Made by a program: the position numbers and the translations under genes. Of a stretch of 64,000 nt of DNA, positions 35,090-43,736 are shown in pieces; within the stretch, counting starts at the first letter, position 1; every line of letters starts with the position of its first letter. This DNA comes from Melioribacter sp. Lineage in GTDB: Bacteria; Bacteroidota; Ignavibacteria; Ignavibacteriales; Melioribacteraceae. The notes under the pieces were generated by a model, which was given only the letters and a program-made list of their open reading frames with translations, did no database searches and had not been told where the DNA came from. Location: the NCBI GenBank assembly GCA_003155655.1, contig PMDS01000026.1:26161-90160 (forward strand), in the 5' to 3' direction.

Positions 35090-37267
35090 ATGCAGAACAA
35101 TCTTTCCCAGTCAATACAATATCTTAAGTCTGTCGGTCCTAAGCGGGCAGAATCTTTTTCAAAAATTGGAATAAATACAGTAAAAGATTTGCTCTTTTAT
35201 TTTCCCTCAAGATACCTCGACCGCTCCACAATTCTTAGCAGTATAAAAGTCGTTCAGCACGTTGTTGATGGTTATGAAGGAGAAGTCACAATCATTGGAC
35301 AGGTAGTAGATTCAGAAATTCATTACTATAATAAGAAACAAGTAATGAATGTTCATCTTAAGGACGCTTCAGGATTTTTTGAATGTATTTGGTTTCAAGG
35401 CGCAAAATATTTCAAAAATATTTTTAACAATGGGGATTACTTTGCCATATCTGCAAAACCTGTTTTAACAAAATACGGGCATCTTCAATTTGTTCATCCC
35501 GATTTTGACAGGCTTGCCGAAAAAGAATCGAAGGACTTCTTAAATACCGGCAAGATTATTCCATTCTATCATATGAAAAAAGAGCTGAGAGAAACAAATA
35601 TTGGAGACTTAAGCTTACGCAGAATTATTCATCAGGCTGTTCACGAATATTCTTCAAGTCTTCCCGAATCACTACCGGAATTTATTCTTTCGGAAAATGG
35701 ACTTCTTGGAATCTCAAATACAATAGAACAGATGCACTTTCCCCAAGACTATGATTCTCTAAATACTGCAAAGTACAGAATGAAATTCGAAGAGTTATTT
35801 TTCTTTGAATGTATTGTAGCCAAACGAAAACAGTTTCTAGTTGAAAGAAAAAAGGAGTTCTCTTTTAAGATAAAACCGGAACCAATTAAGAAATTTATAA
35901 ATATGCTTCCATTTAATTTAACCGGCGCTCAATTGAATGTTTTGGGAGAGATAAAAAAAGATTTGACTGGAAGTAAACCAATGAATCGTTTACTTCAGGG
36001 AGATGTTGGAAGCGGGAAAACAATTGTAGCACTAATAAGTATGATGATCGTAGCTGAAAATAACTACCAGTCAGTGCTGATGGCACCAACTGAAATATTA
36101 GCAGATCAGCACTTTAAGAACATTACCCAATTGTTAAAAGGATTTGGAATTGTAGTTGTTGAATTGCTGGGCGGTCAAAAAAAATCTGAGCGTGATATTA
36201 TTTTACAAAATATCAAAAATGGAACAGCCAAAATTATTGTGGGTACCCATGCCCTGCTTGAAGAAAATGTCGAATTCAATAAACTTGGGCTGATTGTAAT
36301 AGATGAACAGCAAAGATTTGGTGTTATGCAGCGCTCAACACTTGTTCAAAAGGGTATGAATCCTGATGTGTTAATAATGACTGCAACACCAATACCGAGA
36401 ACTCTGACAATGTCGATTTATGGTGATCTTGATGTATCAGTTATAGATCAAATGCCCAATAAGCGTAAAACGATAAAAACATATTTGCGCGGTGAAAAAA
36501 AATTGCCTGATATATATAATTTCATCATTAAGAAAGCAGCAGAGGGTTATCAAACATTTTTAGTTTATCCCATTGTTGAAGAATCTGCAAAAGTTGAATT
36601 GAAAGCCGCGGAGAAATATTTTGAATCTCTAAAGGAAGGCAGTCTTAAAGAATTGCGCTTATGTTTAATCCATGGCAGAATGAACTGGCGCGATAAAGAA
36701 AAAATTATGTACGACTATGCAGCTAAGAAATATGATGTGCTCGTTTCGACCACTGTAATTGAGGTTGGAATTGATGTTCCCGATGCTAATATTATAGTAA
36801 TTAACGATGCATTCAATTTTGGACTCTCACAGCTTCATCAATTGCGCGGGAGGGTTGGACGCAGTGAAAAGCAAGCATACTGCCTGCTAGTGACCCCGGA
36901 TTCTCTTGCTGTTAAATCAAATCAATTAAACTATAATTTTGATTATCTATCTCCTGCACAAATAGAAAAACACAAAACTATAATCCGCCTTAATGCAATG
37001 ATAAAACATTCCAGCGGATTCGAACTTTCGGAAATAGATCTTAAACTCCGCGGTCCGGGAAATATTTATGGGACCAAACAAAGTGGTTTGCCTGAATTTA
37101 AGTATGCAAACCTTGTTGAAGATTCAAAAATATTATTTACAACAAAAGAAGCAGCATTTAAAATCATTGGAGAAGATCCAAATCTGATCCAACCAAAAAA
37201 TATTTTGATCAAGAATACCCTGAGAGAAAAATATTACGAGAAATATTTTCTCTCACGCATCGGTTGA
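35090..37267 (+). CDS. recG: ATP-dependent DNA helicase RecG
   Basis: A 725-residue branched-DNA helicase that regresses stalled replication forks and processes recombination intermediates. The N-terminal wedge domain has an OB-fold part around VTIIGQVVDSEIHYY and VHLKDASGFFECIWF. Helicase motifs follow: LTGAQLNVLGEI (Q-like), QGDVGSGKT (Walker A), APTEILADQH, DEQQRFG (Walker B; DEQQ where many RecG proteins have DEQH), TATPIPRTL, VSTTVIEVGIDVPDAN and QLHQLRGRVGR. The TRG-like region ELSEIDLKLRGPGNIYGTKQSG follows. Length is normal, and it stands alone. Confidence 0.96.
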   Translation: MQNNLSQSIQYLKSVGPKRAESFSKIGINTVKDLLFYFPSRYLDRSTILSSIKVVQHVVDGYEGEVTIIGQVVDSEIHYYNKKQVMNVHLKDASGFFECIWFQGAKYFKNIFNNGDYFAISAKPVLTKYGHLQFVHPDFDRLAEKESKDFLNTGKIIPFYHMKKELRETNIGDLSLRRIIHQAVHEYSSSLPESLPEFILSENGLLGISNTIEQMHFPQDYDSLNTAKYRMKFEELFFFECIVAKRKQFLVERKKEFSFKIKPEPIKKFINMLPFNLTGAQLNVLGEIKKDLTGSKPMNRLLQGDVGSGKTIVALISMMIVAENNYQSVLMAPTEILADQHFKNITQLLKGFGIVVVELLGGQKKSERDIILQNIKNGTAKIIVGTHALLEENVEFNKLGLIVIDEQQRFGVMQRSTLVQKGMNPDVLIMTATPIPRTLTMSIYGDLDVSVIDQMPNKRKTIKTYLRGEKKLPDIYNFIIKKAAEGYQTFLVYPIVEESAKVELKAAEKYFESLKEGSLKELRLCLIHGRMNWRDKEKIMYDYAAKKYDVLVSTTVIEVGIDVPDANIIVINDAFNFGLSQLHQLRGRVGRSEKQAYCLLVTPDSLAVKSNQLNYNFDYLSPAQIEKHKTIIRLNAMIKHSSGFELSEIDLKLRGPGNIYGTKQSGLPEFKYANLVEDSKILFTTKEAAFKIIGEDPNLIQPKNILIKNTLREKYYEKYFLSRIG

Positions 37268-37376
37268 CCAAGAATATCGACTATCATTACTCGTGCCAGA
37301 AAATAATTCCAAAAAAAATTTCGACGACAATTTCTTGCAAAAAAATTTTAAATGATTATATTTCCATTAGAAATAA

Positions 37377-38468
37377 ATGGAAGGAAAGGTTATTAGTTCT
37401 TATTTGCCAAATAAAAAATTTAAAATTGCTCTAACATATAACGTCAAACCGAAAGAAGAATCATCTTTCGAAAGAACACCTCTCACCCCTAACCCAAAAG
37501 ATGCTGAAAAATTCAACGATACTTATGCAGAGTGGGATACAATCGAAACAGTCAACGCAATAAAGGATTCACTTGAGTTATTTCACGATGTTACAATGAT
37601 CGAAGCTGATGAGTACGCATTTGATAAATTTAGAAATGTTAGACCGGAAATAGTTTTCAATGTTGCTGAGTGCAATAATGGCGCAAGCAGAGAAGCGCAA
37701 ATACCGGCTATGCTCGATATGCTGCAAATTCCTTATACTGGATCAGATCCTCTGACGCTTGCCACATGTTTGGATAAAGCACGCACTAAGGAAGTTTTGA
37801 CTTATCATAATATAGCAACTCCAAAATTTTTATTTATTGACGCTTTGGATGAATTAAAAAACTTCCAGCTTAAATTCCCGGTGATGATTAAACCTGTAGC
37901 AGAAGGTTCCAGCAAAGGGATTTTTAATTCATCATTTATAAAAAATAAGTCTGAATTGGAAAAAAGACTAAAAGAAAATTTTGAAGCCTATAAGCAGCCA
38001 TTTCTAGTGGAGGAATTTCTCCCCGGACGTGAATTTACAGTAGCTATAATTGGCAATAACCCGGATACTGAAATTTTACCTATTGTTGAAATAAATTTTA
38101 ATGAACTGCCGGATGGACTGATACCAATTTATTCTTTTGAAGCTAAATGGATTGCAGACACCAGAGAAAATCCATTAGATATATTCACATGCCCGGCAAA
38201 AATTGATTCTGTTCTTGAAGAAAAGATTAAAAAAGTTGTTTTACAGACTTACAAAGTACTTCGATGCCGGGATTGGAGCAGAATAGATATTCGATTGGAT
38301 GCCGAAGGTGAACCAAATGTAATTGAAATTAATCCTCTCCCCGGAATCCTTCCCGATCCTCAGGATAATTCATGTTTTCCTAAGGCTGCACGTGCAACAG
38401 GTCTTTCTTATCAAGAAATGATAAATAAAGTTTTATTTACTGCCGCAAAAAGAAATAATTTATTATGA
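37377..38468 (+). CDS. ATP-grasp ligase, D-Ala-D-Ala ligase-like (first of two)
   Basis: A 363-residue ATP-grasp carboxylate-amine ligase related to D-alanine-D-alanine ligase. Core motifs: FNVAECNNGASREAQIPAML, PYTGSDPLTLATCLDKARTK, MIKPVAEGSSKGI (ATP-binding lysine), FLVEEFLPGREFTVAIIG, and the metal-binding RIDIRL then EINPLPGI. The N-terminal region lacks the GGxSxEHxVSL signature of true Ddl enzymes, so the substrates probably differ. It opens a four-gene operon. Its stop overlaps the next start (ATGA), and the next gene is a paralogue. The end product is not known; see the findings. Confidence 0.8.
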   Translation: MEGKVISSYLPNKKFKIALTYNVKPKEESSFERTPLTPNPKDAEKFNDTYAEWDTIETVNAIKDSLELFHDVTMIEADEYAFDKFRNVRPEIVFNVAECNNGASREAQIPAMLDMLQIPYTGSDPLTLATCLDKARTKEVLTYHNIATPKFLFIDALDELKNFQLKFPVMIKPVAEGSSKGIFNSSFIKNKSELEKRLKENFEAYKQPFLVEEFLPGREFTVAIIGNNPDTEILPIVEINFNELPDGLIPIYSFEAKWIADTRENPLDIFTCPAKIDSVLEEKIKKVVLQTYKVLRCRDWSRIDIRLDAEGEPNVIEINPLPGILPDPQDNSCFPKAARATGLSYQEMINKVLFTAAKRNNLL

Positions 38469-39523
38469 ATCTGGAACAGAAAATATTGATCTGCTATAAT
38501 GAACCTGTCCGTTACTATGATAATTATACCGGCAAAGATGTAGTTGATGGAAAAGATAATATAGATCTATCGGAAAGAGAATTTATAAAGCAGATAGAGT
38601 TGATAAAAAAATCCCTCTCGAAAAGATATATGAGTGTAGAGACTCTCCCTATCAACAGTGACATTAAAATTGCGATGAAAAAAATTCTTCATTACTCTCC
38701 TGATGTCATTTTTAATTTTGTGGAATCTGTTGAAGGCAATTCTAATCTGGAAGGTTATATTGCCGGAATGTTCGATCTCCTTGGGATTCCTTATACAGGT
38801 AATGGCCCAATAAGCCTTGGTAACTGCCTTATAAAATCCAGAACAAAGCAAATTTTACAATCACATGGAATAAGGACACCAAAGCATACAATTGTAGAAA
38901 TGAATAAGTACCCTGATAAAAACGGCTTTAAATTGAAGTTTCCGGTTATATTAAAATTGGCAAGGGAAGATGCAAGCATTGGGATTTCCGAACACTCGGT
39001 AGTGAATAATTTTGCAGCTATGAATGAAAGACTGGACTACCTATTTACTAATTTTACGCAGGATGTCCTAGTTGAAGAATATATAGACGGCAGAGAACTA
39101 AACGTTGCAATACTAGGAGATCAAATTCTACCAATATCAGAAATTCGTTTTGACGGATTACCTGAATTATTTCCTAAAATTGTTACATATGAAGCAAAAT
39201 GGTCCCCTGAAAGTGTTTACTTCAAAAATACAGTTCCGGTCTGCCCGACTGTTCTTGATAAACCACTTAAACAGAGAATTAAGAAGATGGCCATGGAGGC
39301 ATTTGAAGCACTTGAATGCAGAGATTACGCGCGCGTTGACATACGACTTAATCATAAAAATATTCCTTTTGTAATTGAAGTTAATCCGAACCCGGATATT
39401 TCTCCAGACACTGGTTTTGTCCGTTCAGCTGCTGCAGCGGATATTACCTATGAAGAATTACTTTATAAAATTTCAACGCTTGCGTTGAAGAGAATAAAAT
39501 ATGATACGCAAATTGCAAGCTGA
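38465..39523 (+). CDS. ATP-grasp ligase, D-Ala-D-Ala ligase-like (second of two)
   Basis: A 352-residue paralogue of the preceding protein, with the same order of motifs: FNFVESVEGNSNLEGYIAGM, PYTGNGPISLGNCLIKSRTK, LKLAREDASIGIS, LVEEYIDGRELNVAILG, RVDIRL and EVNPNPDISPD. Metal-binding residues (Asp, Glu, Asn of DIRL/EVNPN) are retained, so it should be active. It also lacks the Ddl N-terminal signature. Differences in the ATP loop (REDASIG against AEGSSKG) suggest the two are not redundant. It overlaps the upstream gene by 4 bp and the GNAT gene by 23 bp. Confidence 0.8.
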   Translation: MNLEQKILICYNEPVRYYDNYTGKDVVDGKDNIDLSEREFIKQIELIKKSLSKRYMSVETLPINSDIKIAMKKILHYSPDVIFNFVESVEGNSNLEGYIAGMFDLLGIPYTGNGPISLGNCLIKSRTKQILQSHGIRTPKHTIVEMNKYPDKNGFKLKFPVILKLAREDASIGISEHSVVNNFAAMNERLDYLFTNFTQDVLVEEYIDGRELNVAILGDQILPISEIRFDGLPELFPKIVTYEAKWSPESVYFKNTVPVCPTVLDKPLKQRIKKMAMEAFEALECRDYARVDIRLNHKNIPFVIEVNPNPDISPDTGFVRSAAAADITYEELLYKISTLALKRIKYDTQIAS

Positions 39524-39974
39524 CGACAGGAAACAACTTATTTCAATCATTGAAGGTATAAATAACTTTAATGATATAGAAAAGGAAGTTGCAGTTGAAT
39601 TGATTGATGATGTAATCACAAATTCAGCTGATAGTAGTTATATCATATATATATACGAAGATAATAAAAACGTTGCGGGGTATTATTGTATTGGTAAAAG
39701 AGAACTTACAGACGGAGTATATGATCTTTACTGGATTGTTGTTGATAATAAAATTCAGAATAAAGGCATAGGAAAAAGTTTATTAGAACACGCAGAAAAT
39801 TTTGTAAATGAAAATAATGGAAGATGGATTCTTGCAGAGACTTCTTCACAAATCAGTTATAACGCGACAAGAAATTTTTATTTGAGAAATAATTATTCGA
39901 TACTATGCCAGATAAAAGATTTTTATACAATAAACGATGATTTAATAGTTTTTGGGAAACTCCTTAAAACATAA
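39501..39974 (+). CDS. GNAT-family N-acetyltransferase
   Basis: A 157-residue single-domain GNAT enzyme. The acetyl-CoA pyrophosphate loop is NKGIGKSLLEHAENFV (Q/NxxGxG/A type), preceded by the strand YDLYWIVVD and followed by ILAETSSQISYNATRNFYLRNNY, the usual motif B region. It overlaps the second ATP-grasp gene by 23 bp and ends 28 bp before the lysine aminomutase gene. A GNAT beside kamA recalls the AblB/YodP beta-lysine acetyltransferases, but this one lacks their extra N-terminal domain. The acetyl acceptor is therefore a guess: an amine made in this pathway. Confidence 0.85.
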   Translation: MIRKLQADDRKQLISIIEGINNFNDIEKEVAVELIDDVITNSADSSYIIYIYEDNKNVAGYYCIGKRELTDGVYDLYWIVVDNKIQNKGIGKSLLEHAENFVNENNGRWILAETSSQISYNATRNFYLRNNYSILCQIKDFYTINDDLIVFGKLLKT

Positions 39975-40002
39975 AGGGTAATAAATATAAAGGGCAACTA
40001 TC

Positions 40003-41274
40003 ATGGAACTCTGGCAACAGATGATCAGAGACAGTGTTCACTCAGTCGATCAAATTGTTGAAAAATTCGGGATCGACAAAACTGTAGCAGAAGGGCTGGA
40101 TGAATTTTTCCAGGCAAGAATTAATCCTTACTATCTTTCATTGATCCGCGAACCGGGCGATCCTATTTGGAAGCAATGCGTTCCGGATAAGGCAGAGCTG
40201 GACGATATTGAAGGTTTTGAAGATCCACTTCAAGAAGACGCAATGAGTCCGGTTCCAAACATTACACACAGATATCCGGACAGAGCTTTATTTCTGACTA
40301 CAAGTCAATGTGGAATGTACTGCCGTTTCTGCACACGCAAGCGGAAAGTGGGTAACTCAGACAAAATTTCTATGAAAGAACTCGAGTCGGCTTTTAAGTA
40401 TTTGGAAAAGCATACCGAAATTAGAGATGTAGTAATGTCTGGCGGGGATCCGCTAATGCTGACCGATGCAATGTTAGAAAAAATTCTGAAAAGACTCCGG
40501 CAGATACCACACATTGAAATAATACGCATCGGATCAAAAATGCCGTGCGTTCTCCCTCATAGAATTACGCAGAAACTAGTTGACATGATTAAAAAGTACC
40601 ATCCAATATATGTTAATACACATTTTAATCATCCATGGGAAATTACACCTGAAAGCACAAAAGCGTGCGGCATGCTTGCCGATGCAGGAATACCTGTGAG
40701 TAATCAGGCAGTATTAATGAGAGGCGTTAATGACGATGCAGAGGTGATGAGGGAACTTTTTACCAAACTTCTTAAGATTAGAGTCCGTCCTTATTACCTT
40801 TATATGGCAGATGAAACACGCGGCGCCAATCATTTTCGAACTTCTCTTGATAAAGGCCTTGAGATAATGCAAAAGCTGCGCGGCTATACAAGCGGATTAG
40901 CAATACCACACTTTGTAATAGACGCACCTGGCGGCGGCGGAAAAATACCAATACTTCCCCAGTATGTTCTTCATCGTGATAATGACAGAGTTGTGATGAG
41001 AAATTACAAAGGAGATATATTCGTTTACCGAGAGGCTCATAATGATGAGAAAGAATCTGAAACTTCGATACCCATTGAGCTGGTTGAAAAGAAGGATGAT
41101 TCCAATGGGAATGGTACCAACGGGAACGGATCTAACGGAAATGGCTCTAATGGTAACGGAAATAATGGGAATGGTTCCAATGGGAACGGAAATAATGGAA
41201 ATGGTTCATCGAAGAAACCTAAAAATTATAAAGAGAAAATTGAAGTAACAGAAATTTCTTCAAGTAATAATTAA
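40003..41274 (+). CDS. kamA: Lysine 2,3-aminomutase-like radical SAM enzyme with Asn-Gly repeat tail
   Basis: A 423-residue KamA-family enzyme, which moves the alpha-amino group of L-lysine to carbon 3 using PLP and a SAM radical. The [4Fe-4S] motif is Cys103-x3-Cys107-x2-Cys110 (CGMYCRFC). The PLP lysine is Lys314 in APGGGGK. Asp270 (MADETRG) and Asp307 (FVIDAPG) match the two aspartates that bind the lysine side chain in the Clostridium enzyme, with the same 37-residue spacing, which favours lysine over glutamate. Residues 368-402 are seven NGNG(S/T/N) repeats, followed by a basic tail; this extension is unusual. It is the last gene of an operon with two ATP-grasp ligases and a GNAT. Confidence 0.88.
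   Translation: MELWQQMIRDSVHSVDQIVEKFGIDKTVAEGLDEFFQARINPYYLSLIREPGDPIWKQCVPDKAELDDIEGFEDPLQEDAMSPVPNITHRYPDRALFLTTSQCGMYCRFCTRKRKVGNSDKISMKELESAFKYLEKHTEIRDVVMSGGDPLMLTDAMLEKILKRLRQIPHIEIIRIGSKMPCVLPHRITQKLVDMIKKYHPIYVNTHFNHPWEITPESTKACGMLADAGIPVSNQAVLMRGVNDDAEVMRELFTKLLKIRVRPYYLYMADETRGANHFRTSLDKGLEIMQKLRGYTSGLAIPHFVIDAPGGGGKIPILPQYVLHRDNDRVVMRNYKGDIFVYREAHNDEKESETSIPIELVEKKDDSNGNGTNGNGSNGNGSNGNGNNGNGSNGNGNNGNGSSKKPKNYKEKIEVTEISSSNN
41104..41208 (+). repeat. 15-bp tandem repeat coding for NGNG(S/T/N), seven units
   Basis: Seven in-frame 15-bp units inside the 3' end of the aminomutase gene. Each encodes Asn-Gly-Asn-Gly plus Ser, Thr or Asn. Synonymous codons vary between units (GGA/GGG/GGT, AAT/AAC), so the array is not a fresh slippage product. 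Confidence 0.9.
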
Positions 41275-41477
41275 CTTGTTTGTTTTTCGTCAAGGAATAG
41301 GAGTCTATACGGGGATCGCAGGATAGTTATTGATTGTCCCGGGAATACAAAAGTCTTGTGAGAACGCTTGGATATTTTTGTTCTTTACTTAAAGACCAGT
41401 AGTTTGGGATTTTCTGAAATGTCTTGAGAAAGATAAAAATATTTTTATAATTAGAAATTTTACTAAAACCTAATTTC

Positions 41478-42167
41478 TTATTCCCAACCTTCATTCCCTA
41501 AAGCAATATGCAATTCATTAGGATTGTGTCTGCAATGATTTTCAATTTTGCTTGAATCTTCATGAGCCCGGTCATAATCCCACCCCTTAGCCATAAGATT
41601 TCTCTCATGTAATTCGTGAAGTAAAACATACGGCCGTTCAATTTCATCCAGATCGTTATCAATCCACACTTCGTTCTGCGGGACAAATTCATAAACATAA
41701 TCATGTCCGCCTTCTGTAAAATCAATGTCAAAAACGCTTCTCACTAGCCGGCCATCAACAATCCAAACGCTTACAGGCGTCTCTAATTTTTTCCATAACC
41801 TGACATGGACCTTTTTAGCATCAGGCAGATTTTTTCCTTTTGTTAATTTTCTAACATCACCGGATTTTTTTCTCTCAGCTAATTCAACCTTATCAGCTTG
41901 TTCTAAAGCATCGTTATAAGAGACGCCTTTCTCCATTAGCCGATGCTCAACGAGCAAATGATCAATAAAAAACTTTTGTTCATCAGGTTTACCCTCGTGG
42001 TCTAACCAGAATTCATATTTAGGGATGAATTTGAAATTATAATGTTGTCCACAATTTGTAAATTCTTCATCAATGTGAGTGCGAACATATGTACCATCTA
42101 CGATCCATATGATAATTTTCCCCCGCTGACCAATTTTTTTCAAGTATGGAAGTTTCAGTGATTCCAT
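41478..42167 (-). CDS. Unknown protein made of two copies of one ~80-residue module
   Basis: A 229-residue protein with an internal duplication. Module 1 (about 18-100) and module 2 (about 132-215) share (I/V)WIVDGxxVR, F(T)xxGxxYxxxFxPxxExWxDxD and HxLxExxLMxKGxxYxxAxxxxxKxE. Module 2 carries LLHELHERNLM, which looks like a metal-binding His-Glu-x-x-Glu-Arg helix; in module 1 the equivalent is HLLVEHRLM. I do not recognise a named family. There is no signal peptide and no membrane segment. The ATG has AAGGAAA upstream. It is convergent with the kamA operon and precedes no obvious partner. Confidence 0.75.
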   Translation of the reverse strand: MESLKLPYLKKIGQRGKIIIWIVDGTYVRTHIDEEFTNCGQHYNFKFIPKYEFWLDHEGKPDEQKFFIDHLLVEHRLMEKGVSYNDALEQADKVELAERKKSGDVRKLTKGKNLPDAKKVHVRLWKKLETPVSVWIVDGRLVRSVFDIDFTEGGHDYVYEFVPQNEVWIDNDLDEIERPYVLLHELHERNLMAKGWDYDRAHEDSSKIENHCRHNPNELHIALGNEGWE

Positions 42168-42338
42168 AGTTTGGTTTCCTTATAAATTATTTGGATTATT
42201 TTTTTCTTCTTTCAACTCAGTTTTATCTATATTCTTAAAAATTTCTTAAACATCATTTAATGCTTTTTCCGTATTCTTTTACCAGTGTCTAGAGCAACCT
42301 TAGATTTTTTTTTGAGCGCTATTTTTACAATAAGAACT

Positions 42339-42845
42339 TTATAATAGAACAATTTTTAGAATGTCTTTTTCTAATGTTTCTTTAGGTGATTCAACTATTC
42401 TTCCCTTTTCCATACCCATTTCATAAAAAATAATTGTCGGAACAAGTTTTATATCAAGGTTTTCAATAGCGCCTTCAGGCCATTCCCTTTTTCTGTTAAC
42501 GCAGATTAATTTAAGTTTTTGCTGATTATAGTTCAGTTTATCTAATATTTTAATTAAACGTGGCATTTCCCTTCTACTGTCGCTGCACCAGGAACCCATT
42601 ACAACAATAATATCATAATCATTCAACTTATGTCCGGCCTGTTTTAGAAAAACAGAATCTACGTTATAATTGTTATATTCAGGATTAAACCACCAGGCAA
42701 AATTTGTATCGGTAAATGCAGTGCGGTCGCAAATTCCAATCAGCATTTGCTTACCGGAGCTTTCATCAACAATTAATTTATTTTTATCTTGAGCAAATAA
42801 TGGAATAGATAATACAATTAGAAATATGATAATATTTTTTTTCAT
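42339..42845 (-). CDS. Secreted thioredoxin-fold protein with a single active-site cysteine
   Basis: A 168-residue exported protein: signal peptide 1-18 (ending LFAQ), then a thioredoxin-like domain with IIVVMGSWCSDSRREMPRL and a later cis-proline-type strand KLVPTIIFYEMG. The active site reads WCSDS, so the second cysteine of CxxC is missing. It may bind a partner, act by monothiol chemistry or have lost redox function. It is preceded on the same strand by nadK, 9 bp away, with which it may share a transcript. Confidence 0.75.
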   Translation of the reverse strand: MKKNIIIFLIVLSIPLFAQDKNKLIVDESSGKQMLIGICDRTAFTDTNFAWWFNPEYNNYNVDSVFLKQAGHKLNDYDIIVVMGSWCSDSRREMPRLIKILDKLNYNQQKLKLICVNRKREWPEGAIENLDIKLVPTIIFYEMGMEKGRIVESPKETLEKDILKIVLL

Positions 42846-42854
42846 TGAGATTCC

Positions 42855-43736
42855 TTATAAAGAGATATCGTTTTTGCGTACATCAAGACCCCAGTATAAT
42901 TTATTGCGTAAAATTTCGTAATAGTTTATCCTGTTAGAATGAACCAGGTTTACCGGCTTAACATCTTTTTCAACCTGGATTGTTAAAGGTGAATTATAAA
43001 ATTCTACACGCTGCCCGTCGCAGCTAACTTGAATTTTATCTGACAGAGAATTCGCAATAACAGTAATTTTTTGCATGCTTGAAATAATTAAAGGGCGCAT
43101 AGTAAGAGTATGCGGGGCAACAGGACTTAAAGTAATTACATCAGCTTTCGGGTTAATAATTGGGCCTCCTGCAGATAAAGAATAACCAGTGGAACCGGTT
43201 GGAGTTGCAATTATTAAACCATCGGCAGAAAAAGTTGAAACATAATCATCATCAACTTTGATTGTTAAGTTTATCATTTTAGGCCATGGGCCCTTATCAA
43301 TCACTATATCATTAATTGCATACAATTCTTTATTTTCTTTTTCTACAGAGCCGGCAATTAAAGCCATTCTTTCTTCAATGACATAATTTTTAGTCTTAAC
43401 ATCGTGCAGAAAATCAGTAAAGCTGGATAAATCAAATTCTGCAAGAAAGCCAAGTTTGCCATAATTCACACCCAGGATAGGAGCGCTTGAATTCCGGATT
43501 TCATAAGCAGTATTTAACATTGTTCCATCACCGCCAATGGATAAGACCATATCACAATTTTTACATAATTGATCGTGAGTTAAAAATTGTGATTGTCTAT
43601 CGAATTGTTCCTTGTACTTCAAAAGTGAATTGCTGAGAATATACTTAAACCCATTTTGGTTTAACTGTTTTATAATTTCTATTACAATTGAGAGAATATC
43701 GTTTTTAGAAATATTTGGAATTATTCCTATTGTCAT
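42855..43736 (-). CDS. nadK: NAD kinase
   Basis: A 293-residue ATP/polyphosphate-dependent NAD kinase, the only route to NADP. The catalytic GGDGTMLNTAY motif, VNYGKLGFLAEF, the NE/D-type AINDIVIDKG segment (here Asn-Asp), TPTGSTGYSLSAGGPI and LSPVAPHTLTMRPL are present. ATG 43736 gives the typical MTIGIIPN start and overlaps the upstream stop codon (ATGA); an ATG nine codons earlier lies within the previous gene. It is translationally coupled to the glycosyltransferase upstream. Confidence 0.96.
   Translation of the reverse strand: MTIGIIPNISKNDILSIVIEIIKQLNQNGFKYILSNSLLKYKEQFDRQSQFLTHDQLCKNCDMVLSIGGDGTMLNTAYEIRNSSAPILGVNYGKLGFLAEFDLSSFTDFLHDVKTKNYVIEERMALIAGSVEKENKELYAINDIVIDKGPWPKMINLTIKVDDDYVSTFSADGLIIATPTGSTGYSLSAGGPIINPKADVITLSPVAPHTLTMRPLIISSMQKITVIANSLSDKIQVSCDGQRVEFYNSPLTIQVEKDVKPVNLVHSNRINYYEILRNKLYWGLDVRKNDISL

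Noticed and set aside
37377-39523. Naming the two ATP-grasp proteins D-alanine-D-alanine ligase (ddl)
   Set aside because: Both lack the N-terminal signature of Ddl and occur in tandem with kamA, so the ddl name would overstate what the sequence shows.
39501-39974. Naming the GNAT gene ablB
   Set aside because: It is a single short GNAT domain without the extra N-terminal part of AblB/YodP; only its position next to kamA is suggestive.
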